Source: Paracoccus sediminicola (GTDB lineage Bacteria; Pseudomonadota; Alphaproteobacteria; Rhodobacterales; Rhodobacteraceae). Taken from it: a stretch of DNA of 64,000 nucleotides. Position 1 is the first letter of the stretch. Each line of letters opens with the position of its first letter. The notes beneath the pieces are model-generated. The model worked only from the letters and a program-made list of their open reading frames with translations. It did no database searches and was not told the origin of the DNA. This document shows positions 53,922-62,246 of the stretch, in pieces. The DNA lies in contig NZ_CP115768.1 of NCBI RefSeq assembly GCF_027912835.1, positions 2,906,501 to 2,970,500 of the forward strand. The letters run 5' to 3'. A program made the position numbers and the translations under genes.

Positions 53922-55466
53922 GTGAAGATACTTGCCTTCAAGTCCGGGAAAGGCGGTGCGCTTGCCGCGGTCGATGCCGAATCCGGCGCTCTGCTGTTTT
54001 CCTACGAGGCCGAGAAGGACAGCTTTCCCAAGAACACCTCGGCCACTGTGGACACCTTCATCGACGGGGCAGAGTGGTTCAGCGACCTGCCCGACGTGCT
54101 GGCGCTCAGCGGCAATGCGGGGACCGGGCTGGAATATGCTTCGGCCAGCGGTGCGGGGTATTTCGGGATCGGCCCGCAAGCGCAGAGCGTGGGGAAGAAG
54201 AGATTCTTCGGGCAGATGGTGGATTTCTATTCCTCAAGCCATGAGCGGGCGCATCTCTGGTCGGCCTATGCGATGTCGCCTTTTGCGCAGGGGCAGCCCT
54301 GCAACATACTGCTCTGGGACGATGTCATCGGGGATTTCTACCGCATCGACGAAAGGCTTGAGATCCGGCATCTCGGTCGGGCAATCGAACATCCCTGCTA
54401 TCGCTTTGCGCTCGCCTATGCCTATGCCGACGCTTCACGAAGCGACATGACAGAGCCTCCCGGCCCTGATGATTTCGGGCGCATGATGGGGGTGGCGTCT
54501 GGCGGTGATCCTCGGGCCTCCGACACGGAGGCCGATGCGCTGATCGCGGCGCTTTTGTCCGAAGGGACGATACGCCTGCCGCAGAACAATGACCTGCGCG
54601 GCATCGGCCACGACGCGCCACGTTTCCGCGACTTTGCGGCGAAGCTTTCGGATGAGATCTTCCGCCGGTTCCGGGACACCGCGGCGCGGTTGCTGGACCC
54701 CGGTCTGCCGCTGCTGATCTGTGGCGAGGGGGCGCTGAATTGCGTCTGGACCACTGCCTGGCGGGACGCGGGGATATGCGAGCGGATTTTCGTATCACCC
54801 GCCGCCGGAGATGCGGGCTGCGCCATCGGCACCGCCGCCGATGCGATGCGGCATTTCACGGGCCGCGCGAAGCTCGACTGGTCGGTCTATGCGGGTCAAC
54901 CCTTTCAGGATGACGTGGCAGGGGTGCCGGGGCTGGAGGGGGCGGAGCTGAATTTCGATGTTATTGCAGATTCGCTTGTCGCGGGCGATGTGATCGGGTG
55001 GGCCTCGGGCAATTGCGAAATCGGACCGCGCGCGCTGGGCAACCGTTCGATCCTCGCCGCGCCTTTCGATCCGCAGATGCGCGCGAGGCTTAACCGCATC
55101 AAGGGCCGGCCTTTGGATTGCCCGGTGTCGCCGGTCTGCCTGGCAGAAGATGCCGCGCGGCATTTCGACGGACCGCTGCCTTCGCCGCATATGCTGTATC
55201 TGCATCAGGTGACCGATCCCGCGCTTGGATCGATCCGCCATGCCGATGGCTCGGCACGGGTCCAGACGGTGACGCCGAATCAGCACCCTATGCTCTACCG
55301 GCTTCTGAAGGCGTTTCGCGACAGGACCGGGACAGGCGTGTTGTGTAACACATCGCTCAACTTCCGCGGCGCCGGATTCATCAACAAGACGAGCGATCTG
55401 CACCACTTCGCGCGCGTGGCGGGCTTGGACGGGTTCGTTGCCGGGATCCGCTATTACCGCGTCTGA
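53922..55466 (+). CDS. Divergent NodU/CmcH-family carbamoyltransferase homologue
   Basis: 514 residues from GTG 53922 (GAGGAA ribosome-binding site; ATG at 53895 is possible). The N-terminal Kae1-like domain keeps an H-x3-H pair (H107, H111 in SSHERAHLWSAYAMS) and CGEGALNCVW...SPAAGDAGCAIGTA. The C-terminal YrdC-like domain keeps GWASGNCEIGPRALGNRSILAAPF and GVLCNTSLNFRGAGF. It lacks the usual YHDSAAAL start and has KGRPLDCPVSP (from K394) where active homologues have KYRE-FRPFAPS. So it is either altered in substrate or partly inactive, perhaps a partner for the canonical enzyme at 56210. 158-base AT-rich gap to the next gene. Confidence 0.8.
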   Translation: MKILAFKSGKGGALAAVDAESGALLFSYEAEKDSFPKNTSATVDTFIDGAEWFSDLPDVLALSGNAGTGLEYASASGAGYFGIGPQAQSVGKKRFFGQMVDFYSSSHERAHLWSAYAMSPFAQGQPCNILLWDDVIGDFYRIDERLEIRHLGRAIEHPCYRFALAYAYADASRSDMTEPPGPDDFGRMMGVASGGDPRASDTEADALIAALLSEGTIRLPQNNDLRGIGHDAPRFRDFAAKLSDEIFRRFRDTAARLLDPGLPLLICGEGALNCVWTTAWRDAGICERIFVSPAAGDAGCAIGTAADAMRHFTGRAKLDWSVYAGQPFQDDVAGVPGLEGAELNFDVIADSLVAGDVIGWASGNCEIGPRALGNRSILAAPFDPQMRARLNRIKGRPLDCPVSPVCLAEDAARHFDGPLPSPHMLYLHQVTDPALGSIRHADGSARVQTVTPNQHPMLYRLLKAFRDRTGTGVLCNTSLNFRGAGFINKTSDLHHFARVAGLDGFVAGIRYYRV

Positions 55467-55505
55467 GCCGGTTTCGGGACGCCGCCGCGACAAGGTTCCG
55501 CAGGT

Positions 55506-55518
55506 CGGCGTGACGCCG
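55506..55518. repeat. Small hairpin after the divergent carbamoyltransferase
   Basis: CGGCG-TGA-CGCCG, 40 bases after the stop. Could be a weak terminator separating this gene from the next transcript. No T-tract. Confidence 0.3.
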
Positions 55519-55554
55519 CCGATCCGGCGCGATTGGGCACAATTCACGGAACTA

Positions 55555-55612
55555 TCAATTTATACTAATTTTTAATTTCCCTTTTCCTTGATATATTTAT
55601 GGCGTGTCATGT
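55555..55612 (+). promoter_or_regulatory. AT-rich block, likely promoter of the SxtJ operon
   Basis: About 58 bases with very few G/C (TATCAATTTATACTAATTTT and TCCTTGATATATTTATGG), a sharp contrast to the surrounding GC-rich DNA. It ends just before the SxtJ-type gene. Holds several TATAAT-like hexamers; the exact start cannot be chosen by eye. Confidence 0.5.
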
Positions 55613-55624
55613 TATGGAATCGTT

Positions 55625-56029
55625 ATGAGTGATCACCAGTCCAACGTTGATGTCAAAATGGGTTCGGAGCGGGGTTTCGGCCTTGTCTTCGCAGCTGTCT
55701 TTGCATTGATCGGGCTGTGGCCCCTGCTCGGCGGCGACTCGCCGCGTTGGATTGTGCTGGCGATCGCCGCTGTCTTTCTGGCTCTGAGCTTTGCGGCGCC
55801 CCATCTTCTGCGCGTGCCGAATCAGCTCTGGTTCAAGCTGGGGATTCTGCTTGGGGCCATCGTGGCGCCCATCGTCATGGCATTGGTCTACCTGGTCGCG
55901 TTCATCCCCATCGGGATGATGTTAAGAGTATCTGGCAAGGATCTTCTGGCTCTTGAAATGAAGCCTGATGCGCAAAGCTATTGGATCCGGCGGAACGACC
56001 CGCCGAAATCCATGAAGCTGCAATACTGA
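55625..56029 (+). CDS. SxtJ-family membrane protein
   Basis: 134 residues. After a short polar start (MSDHQSNVDVKMGSERGFG) come three hydrophobic segments (about residues 14-33, 37-58, 65-100), then GMMLRVSGKDLLALEMKPDAQSYWIRR at the C-terminus, the part I associate with SxtJ. SxtJ was named from saxitoxin clusters, but relatives occur in many bacteria beside NodU-type carbamoyltransferases and DUF5989 genes, as here. ATG at 55625 chosen over an in-frame start at 55604. Role unknown; a membrane anchor for the carbamoyltransferase is a reasonable guess. Confidence 0.78.
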   Translation: MSDHQSNVDVKMGSERGFGLVFAAVFALIGLWPLLGGDSPRWIVLAIAAVFLALSFAAPHLLRVPNQLWFKLGILLGAIVAPIVMALVYLVAFIPIGMMLRVSGKDLLALEMKPDAQSYWIRRNDPPKSMKLQY

Positions 56030-56056
56030 TCCGCGCCGAATGTAAGGAGTTCACGA

Positions 56057-56206
56057 TTGTCACTGATTTCCGAATTGTGGGGATTTCTGCGTGAGCGCAA
56101 GAAATTCTGGCTATTCCCCATTCTCATCATTCTTGGTGTCTTCGGCGCGCTGATCGTTCTCAGCCAGGGATCTGCCGTTGCGCCCTTCATCTATACGCTG
56201 TTCTGA
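56057..56206 (+). CDS. 49-residue DUF5989-type membrane peptide
   Basis: Small gene starting with TTG at 56057 behind a perfect AAGGAG (56044-56049). It encodes MSLISELWGFLRERKKFWLF, then one hydrophobic segment (PILIILGVFGALIVLSQGSA) and ends FIYTLF. This is the DUF5989 pattern: short amphipathic basic head, one membrane helix. It lies 27 bases after the SxtJ-type gene and 3 before the carbamoyltransferase, so it is co-translated with both. Easily missed because of its size and TTG start. Function unknown. Confidence 0.8.
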   Translation: MSLISELWGFLRERKKFWLFPILIILGVFGALIVLSQGSAVAPFIYTLF

Positions 56207-56209
56207 TCC

Positions 56210-58045
56210 GTGACCGCGATACTTGGCATTTCGGCCCTGTATCACGACAGCGCTGCGGCGCTGCTTGTGGATGGGAAGATCGTCGCGGCGGCGCAAGAGG
56301 AACGCTTTACGCGCCGCAAGCATGATCCGCGTTTTCCGGCGAATGCGATCCGCTATGTGCTGGAGGCGGGCGGCATCCCGCTGTCCGCCGTGGATCACGT
56401 CGCCTTCTACGACAAGCCGTTTCTCAAATTCGAGCGGCTGTTGGAGACATATCTTGCGGTGGTGCCTCGCGGATTCAATTCGTTCCGCATGGCCATGCCC
56501 GTCTGGCTGCGCGAGAAGCTGTTCCTGAAGGATCTGCTGAAGAAAGAGCTGCGGAATTTCGACAAGAACTTCAGCGATGACAAGCTGATGTTCGCCGAGC
56601 ATCATATCAGCCACGCGGCGAGCGCCTTCTTCCCCTCACCCTTCGAAAATGCCGTCGTCCTGACCATAGACGGCGTCGGCGAATGGGCGACGACGACTGT
56701 CGGAATCGGGCGCGGCAACGCGCTGGAGATCGTGAAGGAGCTTCATTTCCCGCATTCGCTGGGGCTACTCTATTCGGCGTTTACCTATTACACCGGGTTC
56801 AAGGTCAATTCGGGCGAATACAAGGTGATGGGGCTGGCCCCCTATGGCGAGCCGCGCTTCAAGGATCTGATCCTCGACAAGGTGGTCGATGTGAAAGAGG
56901 ACGGATCGTTTCGGCTCGATCAGACCTATTTCAACTATACCTCCGGCCTGACCATGACCTCGAAGGCGATGGAAGAGCTGCTCGGCCAGCCGGTCCGCAA
57001 GCCGGAAAGCGAGGAGCTGACGCAGTTCCATATGGATGTTGCCGCCTCGGTGCAGGCCGTCACCGAAGAGATCATGCTGCGCATCACCCGCAATCTCGCG
57101 GCCGAGCACGGGATCGACTCGCTCTGTCTGGCCGGAGGCGTGGCGCTGAATTGCGTGGCGAATGGCAAGATCCTGCGGGATGGGGCGTTCCGCAATCTCT
57201 GGATTCAACCTGCTGCGGGCGATGCGGGCGGCGCGCTCGGCGCGGCTCAGGCTGCGTGGCATATGGAACTGGGCAAACCGCGCGAGGTCGTGGAAGGCGA
57301 TGCGATGCAGGGTGCCTATCTGGGCCCAAGCTTTTCAAGCGAACAGATCGCGCGTGAACTGACAGAGGCCGGCGCGGTATTCTCGACCCTGAACGAAGAC
57401 GAGATGATTGCGCGCACGGCGCAGGGACTTGCCGATGGCAAGGCCGTGGGCTGGTTCCAGGGCCGGATGGAGTTCGGTCCGCGTGCGCTTGGGGGCCGGT
57501 CCATCCTTGGCGATCCCCGCTCGGAGACGATGCAGAAGCTGCTGAACCTCAAGGTCAAATATCGCGAGAGTTTCCGCCCCTTTGCCCCTTCGGTGCTGCG
57601 GGAGGATGTCGGTGACTGGTTCGAGCTGGACGGCGACAGCCCCTATATGCTGATCGTCGCCGATGTGCAGGAGCGTCTGCGCCGCCAGATGACGGCCGAG
57701 GAACAGGCGCTTTTCGGGATCGACAAGCTGAACGTCAAGCGATCCGAGATTCCGGCGGTGACTCACGTCGATTACTCGGCGCGGGTACAGACCGTGCATC
57801 GCAAGACCAACCCGCGCTATCACGCGCTGATTTCCCGTTTCAAGGAACTGACCGGCTGTCCTCTGGTCGTGAACACCTCGTTCAATGTCAGGGGAGAGCC
57901 CATCGTGTGCACCCCGACCGACGCGTTTCGCTGCTTCATGGGCACCGATATCGAGCTTCTGGTGATCGGCGACTGCCTGCTGGAGAAAGAGGCACAGGAT
58001 GCCGCCTTGCGCGAAAATTACGAAGAGAAATACGAACTGGACTGA
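56210..58045 (+). CDS. Canonical NodU/CmcH-family carbamoyltransferase
   Basis: 611 residues from GTG 56210. Kae1-like N-domain: ILGISALYHDSAAALLVDG, QEERFTRRKHDPRFP, metal site FAEHHISHAASAFFPS (H131, H135), TIDGVGEWATT, HSLGLLYSAFTYYTGFKVNSGEYKVMGLAPYG, LAGGVALNCVANG. YrdC-like C-domain: FGPRALGGRSILGDPR, KYRESFRPFAPSVLRED (from K450), CPLVVNTSFNVRGEPIVCTP. All expected residues are present, so it should transfer carbamoyl from carbamoyl phosphate via carbamoyl-AMP to a hydroxyl. Acceptor unknown; no nodulation or antibiotic genes nearby. Confidence 0.92.
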   Translation: MTAILGISALYHDSAAALLVDGKIVAAAQEERFTRRKHDPRFPANAIRYVLEAGGIPLSAVDHVAFYDKPFLKFERLLETYLAVVPRGFNSFRMAMPVWLREKLFLKDLLKKELRNFDKNFSDDKLMFAEHHISHAASAFFPSPFENAVVLTIDGVGEWATTTVGIGRGNALEIVKELHFPHSLGLLYSAFTYYTGFKVNSGEYKVMGLAPYGEPRFKDLILDKVVDVKEDGSFRLDQTYFNYTSGLTMTSKAMEELLGQPVRKPESEELTQFHMDVAASVQAVTEEIMLRITRNLAAEHGIDSLCLAGGVALNCVANGKILRDGAFRNLWIQPAAGDAGGALGAAQAAWHMELGKPREVVEGDAMQGAYLGPSFSSEQIARELTEAGAVFSTLNEDEMIARTAQGLADGKAVGWFQGRMEFGPRALGGRSILGDPRSETMQKLLNLKVKYRESFRPFAPSVLREDVGDWFELDGDSPYMLIVADVQERLRRQMTAEEQALFGIDKLNVKRSEIPAVTHVDYSARVQTVHRKTNPRYHALISRFKELTGCPLVVNTSFNVRGEPIVCTPTDAFRCFMGTDIELLVIGDCLLEKEAQDAALRENYEEKYELD

Positions 58046-58087
58046 GCCGGGCAGATGCCGGGCGGGACATCTCTGGGGAGAGATCGA

Positions 58088-59404
58088 GTGACGACCTCGC
58101 GACGATTGCGGAAGGCTGCCGTGGTGCTGTGCCTGCTGCCCGCAGCCTATTTCCTGCTGACGGTGGTCTATGCGCTGCTGAACTTCGGCGACTATGCCTC
58201 GGACACGCCGCGTTTGCTGCGCTATGTGATCGGCCCGCTGGCGATTGCGCTGCTGCTGATGTTTTGCGCATTCCGGCTGTCGGACGAGACCGCGCTGATG
58301 GTCGGTGTCACGGCAAGCGCGGTGCTCGCCGCGCTATTTGCGTTCGAGGCCTATATCAGCGTCAAGCTGCTGCCGCAGCAGGTGGGTGTGGCAGGGGTGG
58401 TGGATACCGATGTGTCTCTGGAACCCTATCGAGGTTATATGCCGCCTGCCTATACGCTGAAGGCGATGAACATCAAGCGGCAGGCCCAGACTCTTGACGA
58501 CGCGATCCTGGCCGGGATGCCTGATGTCGAGATGATGCTGTGCAGCGATGCGGGGCGTCCGGTCACGTCGCATTCGGACAGTTATGGGTTCCGCAACCCG
58601 GGGCCGGCGGCGTCCGCGCCGGTGGATCTGATGGTGATCGGGGACAGCTTCGCCGAAGGGATCTGCCTGCCCGATGGTGAACATTTCGTGGATCAGCTAC
58701 GCGGCGAGGGAAGGTCTTTGGTCAACACCGCCAGCCGTGGCTCGGGGCCGCTGTTCGAACTGGCCGTCCTTGGACGCTATGGGCCCGAATTTCGGCCAAG
58801 AGTGACGCTGATGGCGTTTTTCGAGGGCAATGACTGGGAAAATCTCAGGAAAGAAGTGAATCTGGTCTGGCTTGACGATGCGCTAGAACCTTACGCGGAT
58901 TTCGGGGCGGTCGAGTGGTCCGACTCTCATCGCGACAGCGCCGCCGAGATCATTGCAGGCTGGTGGGAGGGCAGCGCCGCCTCGGTCGGCAGCTTCTTCG
59001 AGGGGCGGGCCTTCCTGCGCAATTTCTTTGCGCTTCAGAACACGGCGAATATTCTCGGACTGCATTACCCGAAAGCGATGGAGCCGAACCCCGCCTATGA
59101 GCAGCTTCTGGTCCGCGCCCGCGATGTTTCCGCCGAATGGGGCGGGCGTGTCGTGGTGGTCTATATTCCTTCGCTCGACCGGTTTGGCGGCGTATTCCCG
59201 CATGGCTTCGTGCAAAACCCGTTGCGCAACATGGTCAAGGACGCTGCCGAGAGTGCCGGGATCGACGTGATCGATCTGACTCCGGTCTTCAAGGAACAGG
59301 GCGCGCCAAAGACGCTTTATGCGGCGGATGCGCATTTCAACGCAGAGGGTGCGGCGCTCGCGGCAGAGGCAATCCTCAACCATTCGGCTCTTGCCACGCA
59401 ATAG
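58088..59404 (+). CDS. Membrane-anchored SGNH/GDSL-type hydrolase
   Basis: 438 residues from GTG 58088 (GGGGAGAGA ahead). Three helices near the N-terminus (about residues 10-30, 43-62, 68-90) precede an extracytoplasmic SGNH domain: LMVIGDSFAEG with nucleophile S187, FFEGNDWENLR with the block III asparagine, and YAADAHFNAEG with D414 and H416. Similar layouts occur in enzymes that add or remove acetyl groups on exported polysaccharides. Downstream of the carbamoyltransferase by 42 bases, it probably acts on the same product. Whether it esterifies or hydrolyses is not visible. Confidence 0.82.
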   Translation: MTTSRRLRKAAVVLCLLPAAYFLLTVVYALLNFGDYASDTPRLLRYVIGPLAIALLLMFCAFRLSDETALMVGVTASAVLAALFAFEAYISVKLLPQQVGVAGVVDTDVSLEPYRGYMPPAYTLKAMNIKRQAQTLDDAILAGMPDVEMMLCSDAGRPVTSHSDSYGFRNPGPAASAPVDLMVIGDSFAEGICLPDGEHFVDQLRGEGRSLVNTASRGSGPLFELAVLGRYGPEFRPRVTLMAFFEGNDWENLRKEVNLVWLDDALEPYADFGAVEWSDSHRDSAAEIIAGWWEGSAASVGSFFEGRAFLRNFFALQNTANILGLHYPKAMEPNPAYEQLLVRARDVSAEWGGRVVVVYIPSLDRFGGVFPHGFVQNPLRNMVKDAAESAGIDVIDLTPVFKEQGAPKTLYAADAHFNAEGAALAAEAILNHSALATQ

Positions 59405-59561
59405 AAGTGCGTGATCGCGCTGTATTGGTCACCCTAGCCCTGCAAGACCCGCGCGATTGTCAAATTCTTCCGATGAATGCTTCAGGCTGCGCGCGCCGCC
59501 AAAAACCTTGGCAAAGCGGAGACCCGGCTGTTTCATGATCCGCGAACAGCAGGAGAAAGCC

Positions 59562-60386
59562 ATGACCGACAGAAGCTATTACGCCCCGATCGGAGGCTTG
59601 CCGCCGCAGACGCAGCTTCTGACCGACCGCGCCATGTTCACCGAGGCTTATGCGGTGATCCCGAAGGGCACGTTCAGCGATATCGTCACCTCGCTGCTGC
59701 CATTCTGGGAGGATGCGCGGTTCTGGGTCATCGCCCGTCCTCTCTCGGGCTTCGCAGAGACCTTTTCGCAGTATATCGCAGAGGTTCAGCCCGGCGGGGG
59801 CAGTGATCGCCCCGAGACCGACCCGGCGGCGCAGGCGGTGATCTTTGTCGTCGAAGGTGCGATGACGCTGACGCTCGACGGCACCGCTCATGAAATGGAG
59901 ACGGGCGGCTATGCCTATCTGCCTCCGGGCAGCGACTGGACGATCCGCAATACCGGCAGCGCCCCGGTGCGGTTTCACTGGGTCCGCAAGGCGTATCAGG
60001 CACTGGACGGGCTGGATGCCCCTGAAGCATTCATCACGAATGAGCGCGATCACGACCCGATCCCGATGCCGGACACGAATAACGCCTGGGCCACGACGCG
60101 CTTTGTCGAGCCCTCCGATCTGCGTCACGACATGCATGTGAATATCGTGACCTTCCAGCCGGGCGGAGTGATCCCCTTCGCCGAAACCCATGTGATGGAG
60201 CATGGGCTCTATGTGCTTGAGGGCAAGGCGGTCTATCGGCTGAATCAGGATTGGGTCGAGGTCGAGGCCGGTGACTTCATGTGGCTGCGCGCCTTCTGCC
60301 CTCAGGCTTGCTATGCCGGCGGTCCGGGGCCGTTCCGCTATTTGCTCTACAAGGATGTGAATCGGCATATGGCACTTTCGCGTTGA
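59562..60386 (+). CDS. allE: (S)-ureidoglycine aminohydrolase AllE
   Basis: 274-residue bicupin. First cupin: EGAMTLTLDGTAHEMETGGYAYLPPGSDW; second: FAETHVMEHGLYVLEGKAVYRLNQDWVEVEAGDFMWLRAFCPQACYAGG, holding the Mn site (glutamate and histidines of FAETHVMEHG). Releases ammonia from ureidoglycine to give ureidoglycolate in allantoate breakdown. Start at 59562 follows AGGAGAAA; the frame is open further up without homology. It precedes the NCS2 permease, fitting ureide use. Confidence 0.9.
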   Translation: MTDRSYYAPIGGLPPQTQLLTDRAMFTEAYAVIPKGTFSDIVTSLLPFWEDARFWVIARPLSGFAETFSQYIAEVQPGGGSDRPETDPAAQAVIFVVEGAMTLTLDGTAHEMETGGYAYLPPGSDWTIRNTGSAPVRFHWVRKAYQALDGLDAPEAFITNERDHDPIPMPDTNNAWATTRFVEPSDLRHDMHVNIVTFQPGGVIPFAETHVMEHGLYVLEGKAVYRLNQDWVEVEAGDFMWLRAFCPQACYAGGPGPFRYLLYKDVNRHMALSR

Positions 60387-60705
60387 ACCGGTTTCCTTGC
60401 CGATCATGACAATTACGAAGCAGTTTCGTGAACGTCAAGAAAGTGCAGCAAATCTGGTCGCCTCTTAAGTGACTGCTTCATAATACTAAAATTTGAAAAT
60501 GCGGCCTGGCCGCGTTGTCGGGAATTCGAAGAATTGCCTGCGCGCTCGCGGTAAGGTGAGAGACCAGAGGCGGGTTGCGGTCGGAGGGGCCGCACACGCG
60601 GAGGGAGAGGGTCCGCGATAGTCGCGGGCAACAGGGAGCGAGACGGCGGAACAGAGGGGTCCGCCCAAAAACAAGAAAGCCGATATTTCAGACAGGGAGT
60701 CCGAC
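60387..60705 (+). other. 319-base gap with structured leader before the NCS2 permease
   Basis: No gene. Contains a perfect 8-bp pair GAAGCAGT (60417-60424) and ACTGCTTC (60472-60479) that could close a 63-base RNA element, a -10-like TAATACT right after it (60481-60487), GCGGCC-T-GGCCGC (60501-60513) and AATTC-GAA-GAATT (60523-60535). The last 150 bases are purine-rich. A promoter and possibly a ligand-responsive leader are plausible. Confidence 0.5.
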
Positions 60706-62190
60706 ATGGCATCAGATATGATGGTCAATACAGTTGATGAAGTTCTGCCGGCGCCAAAGCTGTTTACCCTCGGGTTGCAGCATGTGCTGGTGATGTATGC
60801 GGGGGCGATCGCCGTCCCGCTGATCGTGGGCCGCGCGCTTGGCCTGCAACCCGAAGAAGTTGCGTTTCTTATTTCTGCGGATCTGTTCGTCTGCGGGGTT
60901 GTGACCATTATTCAGTCGTATGGGGTAACACCCTATTTCGGCGTCAAACTGCCGGTCATGATGGGTGTGACCTTCGCTTCAGTGGGTCCGATGGTGTCCA
61001 TCGCGTTAGCCAATCCCGGAACCGAGGGCGCTCGGATGCTTTTCGGGGCGATCATGGCGGCGGGTGTCATCTCGATGCTGATCGCGCCGCTAATGTCCAA
61101 GCTGATCCGCTTTTTCCCGCCCATCGTGACAGGCTCGATCATTCTGGTGATCGGTGTCAGCCTGATGCGGATCGGGATCAACTGGATCTTCGGCTTGCCG
61201 GTCGGACCGACGGCACCCCGCCTGGTCAATCCCGAAGCGCAGGGCTGGCTGGACACGGTATCCAGCCTGAACGGCGTGCCGGCCCGTCCCGAAGGGCTCG
61301 TGCTGGCGCCGACGGTCGACAATCCCGCCTATGCCGCGCCTCAGAATTTTCTGATCGCGGCTGTCGTGCTGGGGGCAATCATCCTGGTCATGAAATATGC
61401 GCGCGGCTTCTTTGCGAATATCGCGGTTCTGATCGGGATCATCGTGGGCGCGATCATTGCCGCGATGTTCGGCCTGATGCATTTCGACCGCGTCGACACG
61501 GCGGGCTGGTTCGCGCTGATTACGCCGCTGCATTTCGGGATGCCCATCTTCGATCCGATCATGATCCTGACCATGACTCTGGTGATGATCGTGGTGATGA
61601 TCGAGTCTCTCGGCATGTTCCTTGCCCTCGGCGAGATGTGCAATCGACGCCCGACCCAGCAACAGCTGGCGGCCGGTCTGCGCACGGACGGGCTTGGCAC
61701 CTTCATCGGCGGGCTGTTCAACACCTTCCCTTATACCTCGTTCAGCCAGAATGTGGGTCTGGTCGGCGTCACCGGAGTGCGCTCGCGCTTCGTCTGCGTT
61801 GCCGGAGGGATCATCATGATTATCCTCGGGCTGGTTCCGAAGATGGGCGCTCTTGTCGAGGCACTGCCCACGGTCGTTCTGGGCGGGGCCGGTCTGGTCA
61901 TGTTCGGGATGGTTGCCGCCACCGGCATCCGCATCCTGACCGCGGTCGATTTCAAGGAGAACAGGTCGAACGCCTTTATCGTCGCGGTGTCGCTGGGCAT
62001 GGGGATGATCCCGCTGATAGCGCCCGACTTCCTGATGCATCTGCCGCATGCAATCCACCCGCTGATCGACTCGGGTATCCTGCTGGCCTCGATCACGGCG
62101 CTGCTTCTGAACATGATCTTCAACGGTGCCGAGCCGCTTTCAGATGAGGATCTGCGCGAAGCCGCGATGCAGTCGGACGGCGGTCACTGA
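60706..62190 (+). CDS. NCS2 (NAT) nucleobase permease, urate/xanthine type
   Basis: 494 residues, about 14 helices. LGLQHVLVMYAGAIAVPLIVG opens as in bacterial urate and xanthine carriers; MIESLGMFLALGEMCNR matches the helix-8 substrate region; the NAT signature is FSQNVGLVGVTGVRSR. Bacterial relatives of this start (LGLQHVLVMY) move uric acid or xanthine with protons. The neighbouring allE and glcB support a purine-ureide role. Start at 60706 after CAGGGAG. Confidence 0.88.
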   Translation: MASDMMVNTVDEVLPAPKLFTLGLQHVLVMYAGAIAVPLIVGRALGLQPEEVAFLISADLFVCGVVTIIQSYGVTPYFGVKLPVMMGVTFASVGPMVSIALANPGTEGARMLFGAIMAAGVISMLIAPLMSKLIRFFPPIVTGSIILVIGVSLMRIGINWIFGLPVGPTAPRLVNPEAQGWLDTVSSLNGVPARPEGLVLAPTVDNPAYAAPQNFLIAAVVLGAIILVMKYARGFFANIAVLIGIIVGAIIAAMFGLMHFDRVDTAGWFALITPLHFGMPIFDPIMILTMTLVMIVVMIESLGMFLALGEMCNRRPTQQQLAAGLRTDGLGTFIGGLFNTFPYTSFSQNVGLVGVTGVRSRFVCVAGGIIMIILGLVPKMGALVEALPTVVLGGAGLVMFGMVAATGIRILTAVDFKENRSNAFIVAVSLGMGMIPLIAPDFLMHLPHAIHPLIDSGILLASITALLLNMIFNGAEPLSDEDLREAAMQSDGGH

Positions 62191-62214
62191 TCGTCATCTG
62201 AAGGGAAAACAGGG

Positions 62215-62246
62215 GCCGGTGCCGTTCCGTTCGGGGCGGCACCGGC
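62215..62246 (+). terminator. Hairpin terminator after the NCS2 permease
   Basis: GCCGGTGCCG-12-base loop-CGGCACCGGC, a perfect 10-bp stem 25 bases after the stop. Followed by TT only. The strongest terminator-like structure in this part of the window. Confidence 0.65.

Noticed and set aside
53922..58045. Calling the carbamoyltransferase genes part of nodulation, cephamycin or saxitoxin synthesis
   Set aside because: No nod, beta-lactam, polyketide or amidinotransferase genes are present; only the carbamoyltransferase and SxtJ families are shared.
60413..60712. Minus-strand frame (99 codons) in the leader of the NCS2 permease
   Set aside because: No homology or ribosome-binding site; the region is better explained as a leader with inverted repeats.
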